Below, piece after piece: positions 14,901-27,353 of a stretch of 64,000 nucleotides of DNA; position 1 is the first letter of the stretch; every line of letters begins with the position of its first letter. The DNA comes from Parus major. Taxonomy: Eukaryota > Chordata > Aves > Passeriformes > Paridae. Location: the NCBI RefSeq assembly GCF_001522545.3, contig NC_031770.1, positions 93,162,851-93,226,850 of the forward strand, read 5' to 3'. Below the pieces are notes generated by a model. It worked only from the letters and a program-made list of their open reading frames with translations. It was not told the DNA's origin and did not search any database. Made by a program: the position numbers and the translations under genes.

Positions 14901-17900
14901 TCCACAGGAACACACATCCCTGCTGGCACGCTCTTCACAGAGCTCTGCGCCTCTGCTGCTGTGGGTTGCCCCGCCAGGACCCCCCAGCACGTCCATGTCT
15001 GCTGGGAATGCCACCAGCACCCTGCAGCATTCAGACTGCCACCCTGCCATCAGGGACAAACAAATCTTCATCTCAGCTTCTGCCTCCTATTCCTTGTCCA
15101 TATGCCTTCAATCTTAATGCTCAATTTATTATATTGCACTTGAATTAACAAAGCAAAATAATGAACAGAAACCATTAAGAGAAGAATCCACATAATTTTG
15201 TAGCATCTACATGTCTTCCACATGCTTTACCAGCCAAGTTTTCATTTAGACCACTGCTAAAGTACTGAGCAGCTTTCAGTCAATAACAAGTCTCTGCAGA
15301 TTCCCCCCAGGAAAAGACATAGTCAAACCTGAAAATGAGACAGTTGTTTATTCCTCCCAGCACAGTTGTAGGTTTTAATCAAAATACCCTGTGATACTAA
15401 GCCAAATACTTGAGAGAAATGAAATTGCTTCTGTATCCACACAGTTGTTTCCATCAACCAATCTATAGTCCTGTCAAAGAAACGTAACGGATTTATTTGA
15501 CAAGTCTTCCTTGCCATCAAACCATATTGACTGGCATTATTTGTGTTTGTTATGTTGAGTCTTCCAGGGTAACTGTTCCAGTATTACAGTGGAATCCTGA
15601 TTAATGGAAGAGGAGGGTGTATATGTGTTCTAGGTCTCATTTCTACCCTTGACATTTGAACTATATTATAGCACTTTTTGAAGTTTCTGAAGTCTTAGCT
15701 CTCCAGGATTCACACTTAGTGGTTCAGAAGCCACCTCAGCTATTTCCTCCATAACTTTTTGGGGGGGAATTACTCAGAACTGACAACCTGGAAAAGCTTG
15801 GAAGATTTCCATCACCCAACACAGAGCTTTCACAGAGAGCTGTCTGCCTTTTGCCAAGATAACAAGCAGTGCTCAGCCACTTCACAAAAAGGGAGATCTG
15901 GGCTGGAGAAACACGGAATGCCCTGAAGAGTCAAGGCTGCTGTGCCTATCATTGCTGCTCCTGTGCACATCTCCTCAACAGGGAATGTACACCTTTATTA
16001 CAATTTTGCCATTTTCTTCTGAATACAATCATAATTAGTGTAATTATTATGCAAAGAGATCCAAGAAATTACTGCAGAACATGCACACTTCCAGATGTGC
16101 TTCTCAAGGTGAAGTGCTGATGGTAATAAAATTGCTACTACACCTCCTAAATAACCATAAATTCAATGGGAGAAAATGAGGCAACCTAACTTGAGCTCCG
16201 GTAGGAGAAAATAAGGAGAAAGAACTCAGATTTTATCATAAGGACAGAGAGGAAATCAAAGGATAATGATTTGTCTTTTGTGTTTTAAATGCAGTATTTT
16301 GTCTGTCAGATTCATTCATCTGATACAAAGAGCAATAGCATACACTTCCAAGATAAAATCAATTATGTATTATCTTAGAGTTGTACAATCTCACTCTCCA
16401 CAGAGGCCTTAATGTGACTTACATATAGCATAATTCTTATTCCAGATCTCTGAACAAAGCTAAATTTTACTGACAGTTCACTGTACAAATTCCAATTTAT
16501 GGTTTTTCCTACATTCTCAGAGAGTATAAAATTGTAAAGAACATCTCTGCTTGAAGTAAAATATGAACTTTGAAACAGAATTAAAATAAAAGAGGCAAAT
16601 TAAGACTAGTTTGATTTAATTCATTACCTCAGAACATTTCTGCTTACTATACCCTCCTATATTTATGTCAGTTTTTTAAATAAGTGAAAAAAGGCTTTGT
16701 TCCTCAAAAACTCCTAAACTGTGGCCAAGTTACCCACATTTTAAGTAGTTGCTTAATTTGTCTCCATTATGAAATAAAATAAGGAAATAACTCTTTTCTC
16801 TATTCCATTAAAGGGTTTCTGTAAAGTTAAAGACTATTTTGTTAACATGGCATTGCAAATTTCAAGCAAACTATTTTTGTAAAAGCTAAAAATAATATAT
16901 CACATTTCAGATTATCTTCATTTGCCAGGTTTTGGCAGAATTCACAAAAGTACAGCAGAATATGCTGGAAAATTTGCAGAGTTTACAATGCTTAGCTCAT
17001 CTTCAAAGGGAAAAGTTAGTTTCCATTTCCAAAAAGATTCTTTCAGGAACTTCATGTTTTGTTTTGGTTTTTTTGGGTTTTTTTTTTTTTTTTTTGAATG
17101 CTTAAGGCATTTCAAGCTTAAATTTGAAAGCTTTAAATTTAAGCTTTTCCTTGACTATCCAAGCTGCAATCACATTGTGTTTCAAGAGTGTTCTCACTAA
17201 CAAGACAGTAGCCAGTCCATAAAACATTTCATTCATTCCCTTTGAAGAGATCAATTCCCATTAAGCCATTCTTGTGACACCTCTTAGAGAAAACGAGAAT
17301 GGAAGGACATCACATGCCAGTGGAACAGTGAGCCTCCATGCAGCAGAGCAGAAGGCAACGTGGGAAGCATTAATAGGTCAGTTCCTAACTGGATAAAACT
17401 TTGCTCTGAGAACATGGACAATGAAAGGTATAGTTAGTACCTTTCATTCAGTGTGTCCAGGGTTTTACTTTTAAAAGGATCTGTTATCAGAAAAAAAATT
17501 GGAACAACCATAATTAGTCTACTGACAGAATAGCTGAGTGGTGTATACACAGATGAAAATGTGAAATCTTAGGCAGGAATGAGAGAGAGGTCAAACCACC
17601 TTTGTGAACTGTGCTTTCCTAAATATTAACCTGAATTCCTAAGCAATTACTATTTTCCAGAAGATCCTCAGTGATTGTATTTTATGGGGAAAATATGTAC
17701 AAAGTAAAGTGTAGCATATAAGCAATGATAAAAAGAGCATTAATTGTAACAAACAGTACAGAATGATGGTACTCTCAAGTCCACTTGATGTAGGAGTATC
17801 TGATGAAAAGAGATGTTCCCAGCAACTCTTGCAAGATGCAGAAGAGATGATTAATACAAAAGAATCTGGCAGAGACTGATATTCATAAAAACCACTTCTC

Positions 17901-18828
17901 ATGAAGTCTGGGCTGAAATGCCATGGTCTGAGTAGAAGAGCCAGATTATCATAGTGTACAGCTTTGATCATGGACATTAGAAAGGCACTACCAAAACGTC
18001 AGTGTGCTCAAGCCCAGTCTGTGGATAACAAGTGATGTGTCCTCTTCTCTCTTCCTAGGTTTGGTTTCCAGATTCCTTGTCAGAGCCCTTCCATGCTTGT
18101 GTCATGCTTTCTGCCTCTCTGCTTTAGTGTCCCTCAGTGAACATGGATCAAGCATATGTTTAGAATAATCTCCCTAATTAGCAACTCTGTATTTTGTGTA
18201 ACTGTGATATTATATAGTCACCATCCACCAAGCGCTGTATGTTTCACTGACAGGTAAGGAGGCAAAATGGGACACATTTATGGGTCCAGGTGCTGTTAGA
18301 TTCAACACTTTCTCCTCTGATTACCTACTGTAACCAGAAAAACTCCACTAGGGAACTATGAATGCATCTTCTCATGAAAACTGCATAAAATGAGAATCCT
18401 GAGATCATTGCAGTGAGCAAGGGCACAGCCTTGTCTATGGAAATAATTGAGTGAGCAATATGACCAGAAGCCCTGTTCCCTTAGGCACTCCCTTTCAATC
18501 TCCTGGACTTCCCCAGATGGAACTTTCTTCCGTACATGGCTGCCTATGCTCTTTCTTACAAAATACACTGGAACATTTCAGAGGCTGACAGGAGGTAAGG
18601 AAATGGGTTTTAAGTTGTTTCCATAGCTGACTAGAGTCAAGCAACCAGCATCTGTCACTGAGGGTGAATTCTCATTAACTTCTTGATCCCTCTTACTACA
18701 GCTCTTCTATCTTCAATTGGAAAATGCTGGAATTTTTCCCTTGAGCTATCTTTTGTTTGGTATTTTTTTCACCAGAGAAGGACACGCAGAATTGAATAGT
18801 TAAAAATTATTTCTTCTTGTAGTGCATA

Positions 18829-18831
<3 letters not shown>
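11971..18831. other. AT-rich non-coding stretch
   Basis: No gene is supported. GC-richer islands at 12540-12910, 13560-13890 and 14840-15100 give overlapping open frames on several strands, the signature of composition rather than coding. A T-run plus a near-perfect palindrome lies at 17078-17146 and is listed separately. The rest is unique AT-rich sequence. Confidence 0.5.
17078..17146. repeat. Poly-T tract followed by a 33-bp palindrome
   Basis: A T-run ends at about 17095. From 17114 to 17146 the sequence consists of arm AAGCTTAAATTT, a 9-base centre GAAAGCTTT, and the exact reverse complement AAATTTAAGCTT. The centre itself contains the 8-base palindrome AAAGCTTT. It could fold as a hairpin or cruciform. 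It might be a remnant terminal structure of a transposon, but no partner copy or flanking duplication is evident. Confidence 0.75.

Positions 18832-18861
<30 letters not shown>
18832..18861. repeat. (AT)n microsatellite
   Basis: About fifteen uninterrupted AT units, preceded by ATGCATATGC and followed by GTATAAC. It is an ordinary dinucleotide microsatellite in AT-rich background. Confidence 0.95.
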
Positions 18862-18865
<4 letters not shown>

Positions 18866-20195
18866 AACTATTTCAGTGAGTATAGAGCACTACGCATTCA
18901 GAACACCAGCAGTCCCTTCCTCAAATAAATACCCCCACCAACTCTAGCTTTTTTTTATCTTGCCACATTAAGATTTAATTATTTTTGCAAAAGGAGAAAC
19001 GCCAAAGGACTTCACCAAAAAGAATGAAGTAAGACATTCAGACCAGTTTCTGGTAAACTATAAGACAGAAGACTGAGCCCCTCTTGACAGGAGAGGGAAC
19101 TGAATACCTCTACATTTTTCTGGGAATGCTGCTATTATTTTATTGCTAGAAATTTGAGCTGCTCTCCAGCATGCTTGTTTTGTGCACAGTACTAGTGGGA
19201 AAGCAGTTTCACAGAACGAACCCCACAGATAAATAATTGTATATCTTGTAAATTCTAGGATTTAGGCAGTAAATCACAGCTGCTGCAAAATAACTTCCTA
19301 CTTCTATCACATCTCCTTGAGGTACAGAGCAATTTGAGCTTTAATAGAAAGGAACGGTCTTTGAAGAGCACAGCTGGAGCATGTTTTGTGGGGTTTGCTG
19401 CTCACAATACAAACATGAGAAGAAAGAGGCTAGTGCAGAAATCAAACCCAACAACTCCAGGAATCAAAATGACATAGCAGTTTTGTTCCTTTCCCTTGAG
19501 AGACATCTCTGTTAGCACAAGGCTGTGTTTCCAGCAAATGAATGAAGGAACCAGGGCCTTCTGATTCCCATTAGACTTTCTCAGTTTTGTATCATTGTTG
19601 GAGGGTTTTTTAAATCCCCATGAGAGTTTTTGCTAAGTCAGGGCTCAGAATAAGTACACTCCTTGCTTGATTTAATCTAGGCCCTGATGAAATAGCCTAG
19701 TCTTATCATCTGCTGCACCTTGGTCTGCACATAAGCTAGGCAGCATTTCTAGTGTGGTATAACACAATACTCTATAAAGGAAGACTAAGTGGAACCAATA
19801 GCAATCAAACTGCATTTTATAAATCTTTCAGCATATATAGCAAACGTAAGTCAGAAAAAAACAGGCTATGAAGCATATTTATTCATACTCTAGGTTAAAT
19901 CTACAATGGAAAATCCCATTCAGAACTAATTTCCTTATTTGAAGCTTAAGAAAATAGCACGTAATCCACATGACATCACATATTCACTGTCTGGATAATA
20001 GACAGAGGGACAACAGCTCACATAGAAACAGAAAAGTAGTGGTAAACTCTGCAACAGGTGCCTTAGCAAGAGGATACATACATTTGTACAGATCTATACA
20101 CATTTACAAAGTCTAGTAGGGGTAGTTATTTGGACTAACTAAATTACCCTAAATCATAAAAACTTCAGACTACCTATGTAGAATTTAATGAGGCA
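18862..20195. other. Non-coding stretch, nothing notable
   Basis: Unique AT-rich sequence. I see no open frame with coding character, no repeat of note and no clear splice-site pair. Confidence 0.5.
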
Positions 20196-20303
20196 AAGCT
20201 AGACGTTAGGGACACTGTTTAGTGATGGACTTAGCAGTGTTAGGTTAATGGTTGAACTCAATGATCTTAAAGGTATTTAAACAATTCTATTATTCTATCT
20301 CTG
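20196..20303 (+). mobile_element. Short CR1 LINE 3' tail (plus strand)
   Basis: About 108 bp matching the terminal CR1 3' UTR: the words TGGACTTAGCAGTGTTAGG, then GGTTGAACTCAATGATCTTA, then a degraded ATTCTATTATTCTAT tail. Only the last part of the element survives. It is more diverged in its tail than the copy at 11.4-12.0 kb, and it lies in AT-rich non-coding DNA. Confidence 0.85.
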
Positions 20304-23300
20304 CCAACATGCCATCTAATTCTGTTAAGTGAGCAACCAGGAGCCACAAAATTTGAGTTAGATTATATTATTTGAGTACAGGGTACAGACTGATCATTTG
20401 TGACAAAATTAGCAAGTCACTTTTCTATTAAAACTTCATGGACAGATATATACATATTTAAAAAGGCTATGCTTATTTTAAGTGTTTAAAAAGAAACGGA
20501 CATTTGAAATTTCTAGTCTTTCAGGCATTTTGTGTTTGGCATCTGTTTAAGATCCTGTCTTTCATTTACAAAATATATATACACATGTATATCACAGTGG
20601 TTTGGCATAGTATATGAGAGTAGTTACTTGTAAAAAAAATGTATAAGATTATAGCAAGACAGTTTATCAAAACTTTGGAGCATGACACAGATTGCAAAAC
20701 AGGGTCATTATCCAAGTGATGTACTTACTGCTTTACAAAGCATCAGTCAGAATCAACAGAGAATCACTTAAACTCCTATATCACTGGAGTTCGTTTCAAT
20801 CTATTTCAACTGCATTAAAACACTACCAGTATCAGTGGGCTCTAGTTACAGCCTGTGATGAGCTTTGTTTCAGAAAGTGTTGCCACGGTCAAAATGCATG
20901 GCTCTCCAAGGCAGCTTACAACCTGTGTAGCCCTCAGACAGCACTTCACAAAACCCACAGTAAATATAGAGTAATAACTGTAAGAGAAGATTTGAGGCTC
21001 AGAAGGAGAAAGACTGGCTGTAGCCAACCATCAAAGACAGATTTATTCCTGGTTTTGCAATGGAAAGTTCTGATTTGCCCACCATAAAGACAAAACATGT
21101 TGACTGCAACAGGTAAGTAACAGAAAGGTAAGTCTGAAGCAGCATTACCTCTCTGCTCTTCTGTGCCATCCATCTATAACTTCTCTTCCACAGCATTTCT
21201 ACTCTTCCAGGGCACAGGGTAATGGCTGATGCAGGACAATGGAATGGAATATATCCATGCTCTCCTCCACACAACTGGCAAAAAGCACAACAAAGCTGCT
21301 GTGCAGCTCTGGGAGCTTTGTGCAAGCCAAAGTGCTGCATGTTAAGATCTGGGAAGTAAATTAGGGCCCATTTCCTGGCATATGAGCTCATGAGGAAAGG
21401 CTGGTGTTTAGAGAGCAAGTTTGGCTTCTGTCCCTGATGGAAGGGCCAGTCCCAGGATCAGTTCACTGGACTACATTTACCTCAGCTGCTGAACATGAAA
21501 CACACACAAGGCTTTCAGTGGGCTGCAGAGACCCAAAGCCACTGTCTCTTGCCTTACCCAGGTTTTTCTGTTTACCTCAGGATAGCTTGTGTCAATCAGT
21601 TACTCTGCAGCAAAAACATGTTTTTCAAGCCAAAAGTGCATACAGTAGTCAAGGACAAAGAGCAGATATGAAGACAGCAATCAGCCCCTCTTTGGTGTTT
21701 GCTGAGCAGTCAAGCCTGGCTGGCAGTCAGACACAAGGCAATTATTGATGTGCAAACAGCACTTTGCACTCAGTTCTAATTTATATATTTGAATAGAAAA
21801 CACATATTCCACAAAATTTGTTATGTGCACACCCTTCCCCCTGCAGCAAAAATTTACTCTTGCAAAGTAAATTTATCTGATTGCAATACAAGGGTTCCAT
21901 ATCATGTTTGCCAAAAGCAAATACAATGCACTGGCCCTGTCCTCAGTTTTACTTGGTGCTTTTCTTTCTAAAGAAACACAATGTTACTAAATTTTCCTGG
22001 CTTTCATCTTTTTTTATTAAATTATTTCTGAGGCTGGAGTTATTCCTATAGCAATTTATACTCACTTCTTCCTCCACATCAATTTCCTTTCCTCAACCTT
22101 AGTAGTATCCTAGCAAAGGTGATAATATCCATGGGAGATTCCCCAAAGCTTGGTCTGCCATGATATACATAGCAGATGATTCTGGGCACCAGGATAATGC
22201 ATGCATTCATATTGGGTGCTAGGTATTTTTTTCAAGGTACTAGATCTATAGCTGTAAAGTATCTGATGCTGAAAATAATTACAAACTGAAAGATTAAACA
22301 GTGCAAAATACTATCCAATGGTTTCTGCACACTAGGGCCACATATTCACAAACAGTGAACGGAAACCATGACTTCTGAGGTCATTGTTGTCTGCTTCAGA
22401 GAAACTACAGCATCTGCCAGTTATAAGCTTAGGCATCTAAGAAAAGATCATTGAAAATACTAATATTTTTATCCAGGTCAGCAAGAGTGTCTACAAAAGA
22501 AATATTAGAAAAAGATCCAATGGAATAAGGAAGATGGCTTTCAAGATTACAGCTACCTTATATTCAGATAAATATATTTAAATGTCTGGTCTTCAAAAAG
22601 GTCATGGTCTTTATGAATAATTCATAATGTACTTCTTACTGGGTTACTTTGCATGGGATAGAGTGTATCTTCCTCCTTACAAGGAAGGAAGATGTATTTA
22701 CATCTCAGGCTCAGCCTGTGAATGCAAGGCTGTAAATAAATTTAATTTTAATCTGGTAATTCTTTAATCACTGCAACAGGAAGTAGCCCACTCATGCTAA
22801 TGGCAATAGTTTACTTACAAAGCAGACTAGGAACAGAGAGCCATTAAAACTAATACTAACACCAATGCAGCTTTTCTAAATTAGTGAATCTATAATACAA
22901 AGAAAGCAATAAACATTACCCAATCTGAAACCTGTATCTGGAAAATAAGGGCTTGGATTAATTTCTGTTGGTATATTCAAGTATCTTTCCATGAAATTCC
23001 TGCTTTGCCACCTTAATTCCTCCAGGAAAACCTCTGATATCAAAATGTACTCTAAAAGTATATGTGCTAAATAATTTAAAATGCATTTTTACTGCATGCA
23101 TCACATTTTCACTTTTGCTATTAATTTTTCACCATTGTATGATTATGTGTAATCAGAAAACAAAGTCAACACATAGAAAGCATGATTTGAAAATTATGCT
23201 GTGACAACTTCTCTTCTACATTTTTAGACATACTTACATGTTCATAAACAGAGACTACATAAATATTGATGAACAAAAATGACACACAAAGAAAATACAA

Positions 23301-23823
23301 AATATAGAGCTGCACAAGATCTACTGTATGCACCATGTATGATATTTAAATTTATTTACAGCTAATGTAGTTTATAATTTATAATACAATATAATATAAT
23401 TTAATCATCAGGTATCATAATCCAAAATTGTACTTCAGGTACTGCTTTCCTACGTGCAGCACCATTAATTAATTACTAAGGTAAATAAACAAATAAATAA
23501 ATAGCCTTACACCTAGTTCAGTTGAAGCATTTTCTGAATTACAGTAACATATTGATTCTTTCAATGTAATAAAACTAAATCAAATCCCAACAGCAGATGT
23601 GAACACTTAAAATGGATTTAGGACTCAAAATGGCTTGTACTATTTCTTGAAATGTGAGTTCAGAAAAAAAAACCAACAAACCTTACAGTAGAAAATTGTT
23701 ATAATTTTGTATAAATGTTCAATCCATTAAAAAACCCCAAAACCTCAAATAAATGTAGTTAACTAAACACACACCTCCTTTTCCCACCTACCCCATCCCC
23801 TGGTAAAAATTTTCCTAGTAGGA
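20304..23823. other. Non-coding stretch
   Basis: No gene is supported. Two opposing open frames overlap at 20692-21418 (131 codons plus, 139 codons minus). Neither shows domain motifs, and mutual overlap of this kind is common in non-coding sequence of moderate GC. Short (AAAT)n-like runs lie at about 23481-23502. Confidence 0.5.
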
Positions 23824-24362
23824 TATCCTGGTTTTGGTTGGGATAAAGTTAATTTTCTTCCTAGTTGCTGGTACAGTGCTGTATTTTGAGAATAATATTG
23901 ATACAACACTGATGCTTTAGTTATTGCTGATAGTGCTTAGCCCTAAGTCAAGGCCTTTTCAGTGGGCCATGCTTTGCCAGTGAGCAGGTGCACAAGAAGC
24001 CAGGAGGAAGCGTAGCCAAGGCGAGCTGACCTAACTGGCCAAGGCGATACCCCACACACAGCATGGAACATGATCCTCGGGGTATAAACTGGTTAGGTAT
24101 GGGGTGGGCATCTGTCAGTGGGTGATCAGGAATTGCATTGGGAATCATTTATTTCTCTTGGGCTTTACTCCGCTCTTTCCTTTTCATTACAATCATTATC
24201 ATTATTACCGTTATTACTATTTTTGTTACTATTATCATTTGTGTGATCCGTGTAATTATTAAACTTCATTTTGTTTCAAATATTAAACTGTTTTTATCTC
24301 AGAGCCCGGGGTTTACCTTTTCCCTTCCCGATTCTCCTCCACCCGGGGTGGGGCAGGGCGGG
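23824..24362 (+). mobile_element. Avian ERV LTR, 5' portion, cut by an assembly gap
   Basis: The sequence opens TATCCTGGTTTTGGTTGGGA and continues with AGTTAATTTTCTTCC. It then holds a segment reading AAGGCCTTTTC, a GGGTATAAACTGG promoter-like TATA element near 24080, ATT/ATC-rich low-complexity sequence, a TATTAAACTGTTTTTATCTC segment with a polyadenylation-like ATTAAA, and CTTCCCGATTCTCCTCC just before the gap. From memory these words, in this order, belong to a widespread bird LTR family (ERVL-type). The usual TG start has decayed to TA. The 3' end, expected to finish near CCACGACA, falls in the N-run, so it is unknown whether this is a solo LTR or the edge of a longer provirus. No viral coding sequence is seen. 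Confidence 0.85.
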
Positions 24363-24929
24363 NNNNNNNNNNNNNNNNNNNNNNNNNNNNNNNNNNNNNN
24401 NNNNNNNNNNNNNNNNNNNNNNNNNNNNNNNNNNNNNNNNNNNNNNNNNNNNNNNNNNNNNNNNNNNNNNNNNNNNNNNNNNNNNNNNNNNNNNNNNNNN
24501 NNNNNNNNNNNNNNNNNNNNNNNNNNNNNNNNNNNNNNNNNNNNNNNNNNNNNNNNNNNNNNNNNNNNNNNNNNNNNNNNNNNNNNNNNNNNNNNNNNNN
24601 NNNNNNNNNNNNNNNNNNNNNNNNNNNNNNNNNNNNNNNNNNNNNNNNNNNNNNNNNNNNNNNNNNNNNNNNNNNNNNNNNNNNNNNNNNNNNNNNNNNN
24701 NNNNNNNNNNNNNNNNNNNNNNNNNNNNNNNNNNNNNNNNNNNNNNNNNNNNNNNNNNNNNNNNNNNNNNNNNNNNNNNNNNNNNNNNNNNNNNNNNNNN
24801 NNNNNNNNNNNNNNNNNNNNNNNNNNNNNNNNNNNNNNNNNNNNNNNNNNNNNNNNNNNNNNNNNNNNNNNNNNNNNNNNNNNNNNNNNNNNNNNNNNNN
24901 NNNNNNNNNNNNNNNNNNNNNNNNNNNNN
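24363..24929. other. Assembly gap (567 N)
   Basis: A run of N with no sequence information. It lies between an LTR on the left and very GC-rich sequence on the right, both common causes of assembly failure. All long open frames spanning it are artefacts. Confidence 1.
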
Positions 24930-25480
24930 CGCTGCACGCGCTCGGCCCGGAGCTTTCTGGAAGAGCCTGTGGAGGTGCGGGGCTCTGTCCTGGCACGAAT
25001 CGGTCCCCGGTGGGCCGCGACCTCCTACCTCCGCCCAGCCGGGAGGGTCTCCCCACAGCAGACACGGCCCACCGCAGCGATGGACACGGGTCGCAGGCCT
25101 GGGGCTGGCCTGGCTGTCTCCGCATGGCAGAGGGCAATGAAAGAAAGTTGAGGGAGATTTGGACTGTGCCGTTGCCCGGGAGCAACAAGCGCGGGATGAT
25201 CTTCCCGCCCTATTAGTCGTATCGCACATGGACCATAGAGCCCGAGTCCTGGGTGTCATGTGTGCCGTCAGCCCTTTGTCTTCTCCACAAACGCAGGCTG
25301 CTGTCCCTGAGCCGAGAGCAGGCCCGAGCTGTGCCCACAAACACAGGCTGCTGTCCCTGAGCAGCGCCCCTGTCTGAGCCTTGTACAACCCTGCAGCGAC
25401 CCCCAAGAGCAGCAGCAGCAGTGGGCGAACTTGGGGCTCTCCTGATGAATCGAGAGCAGGAGTAACCCTAAGGTGAGGAA
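24930..25480. other. GC-rich, CpG-containing segment of unknown origin
   Basis: This stretch is far richer in G, C and CpG than the DNA around it, which is AT-rich immediately to the right. It contains a 28-bp direct repeat, CCACAAACgCAGGCTGCTGT plus CCCTGAGC, at 25285-25312 and again at 25335-25362 with one mismatch and a 50-bp offset. Open frames exist on both strands, but none resembles a known protein. It may be part of the retroviral insertion that starts at 23824, an independent LTR, or a small CpG island. I cannot decide between these because the junction is lost in the gap. Confidence 0.55.
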
Positions 25481-27286
25481 TGAACAGCAATGCGGGAAGC
25501 ATGCTAAAAATGCAAAAAAGAACTCCCCTACCCTAAAAAAAAAATAAAAAAATAAAAAAGAGGAGGGAACAGGTTTCAAGTTCTTGCAGCATGCACATAA
25601 ATCAAAAATAAAACCATGGCTCCAAGAAACTTTTAATTTAAGCATTGAAATGTTGCATGTAACAAGGAACACAGGGAGACATGCAGCATGTTAACAACCA
25701 TACTATGAAAAAACTTTTTCATGTATTCAACTTTACCATCGTGGATTGAGAATGTTTATTAGCAGTCTCTTTTCTCTTTACATGCAAAATACAGGAAAAA
25801 GAGACAATATAATTGAATCATCTAGTCATTCATTCACTGGGTTGGATGGACATTAACTGGGAAGACATACATGGGAATAGACTAATGAAAGATCTGAGCT
25901 TGTTTGGGAAAATCAGCATAGCAATATAAGACAACCAGCATGGCAATATAGGAAGTCAGAAGTTTAGTGAGTTGAAAATGCTGAATCCTCTATACAACCC
26001 AAGAAATAAAAATAAATAAATAAATAAACAAATAAATGTGCATCTTCGGGGAAGGGTATTTAACTTCTGTTTGGAAAAACAGAAACTCACATGAAAGAAC
26101 TACATATGTGGTACATTGACAGTGAATCTGAGACATCTGAAATGCATCAGACCCATAGAGCTGACCCCGTATGTGTGTGCCCCACAGAGCTGATCCATGG
26201 ACAAGACAAGGCCTTACATCACACAGACAACTGGGAAATAAGCTGCCACTATTTGTACAGCATTCAAGAAATTCACACTTTGGCTTTATTCCACAGTGTT
26301 AAGCAATGCAGTACTTCTACTCCACGTCATGGTCCAGACAGTCCAAATCAACAACATCCAATATCCAGCAGTTAGGCTTCCTAAACCACGTTCAAAGAAA
26401 TTTGAGCTATCTAAGGGTAGGTGCCACATAAGCCAGCATATTAGAGCAAACAGTTGAAGATTATGGAAATGGCTGAATTTTATTATTTTTTAGTTATTTT
26501 ATTTTTCTGGAATTGAATAACTTTTGAGAAAGTTATTGAAGTATGAAGTATTTTGAGAAAATAGTGTGAAGGAACTTATTTTAATTTAGGGATTGAAGCA
26601 CTAATCCATGAACCCCAGATCTGCATTACAAAATACTTTCTTTCAAAAACTGCAAATGTCTCTTTCAAGAAATGCCCAGAGAAAGTCCACTTGGTAGTGG
26701 AAAGATGTGGGTTCCAGAGAATTAATTCTCCCTGTAAATAGGGCCACTTCACTACAGGAAGAGGTGGAGCCTTACCAACAAAAACTCCTTAAATTTTAAA
26801 ACTTTGTGGGATTTGTACATCTGTCTCCTGCCTACAGTTCTCAGGAGATTTAGCTCTTTACATATATCCTTTGTAGACAGAGCTATCTGAAGGACAGAGC
26901 TGCCTTGTAAATTTGTACTTCCATTTACTGAGAGCACCTCAAAATGCTCCAAATGCAGTGCTAAACTCGGGGTACACTAGTACTGAATTGTCATCAGTAT
27001 CTTTAGCAAACCTGAAGCCCACCTCAGCCTTCTCTGCCTTGTTTTTGCTGGGATAGCATTCCCTCAGCTTACAGTGCTGGCAGGAGGATCAGTACCATGA
27101 GGTCTGGATGATGCTCAAGTATTAGCTGAACACCCTTTAAGAATGCACAGAAAACCTCAAGAAACTCGTGCTAGAAAGCAGACCGAGTTGTCTTCTCAAC
27201 CACATAACCCCAAAGGCAAATATAACCCCTGAAGATTGGGAACCAGTCACTCTGGATGCAAGGGCACCCTGAGGGATGGGGGTTGT

Positions 27287-27289
<3 letters not shown>
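25481..27289. other. AT-rich non-coding stretch
   Basis: Contains A-rich runs (25538-25560) and an (AAAT)n-like tract at about 26006-26037. No coding region, repeat family or promoter is recognisable in the rest. Confidence 0.55.

Positions 27290-27346
<57 letters not shown>
27290..27346. repeat. Compound (CA)n(TA)n microsatellite
   Basis: About 14 CA units run directly into about 14 TA units. Such CA-to-TA transitions arise by replication slippage and point mutation. The open frames reading YIYIYI or VCVCVC across it are artefacts. Confidence 0.97.

Positions 27347-27353
<7 letters not shown>

Noticed and set aside
20692..21418. 131-codon plus frame and 139-codon minus frame
   Set aside because: They overlap each other, show no motif or plausible splice partners, and fit chance in moderate-GC non-coding DNA.
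24138..25502. Frames of 289-402 codons around the second gap
   Set aside because: Most of their length is N. The visible ends are LTR sequence or GC-rich DNA with no recognisable domain.
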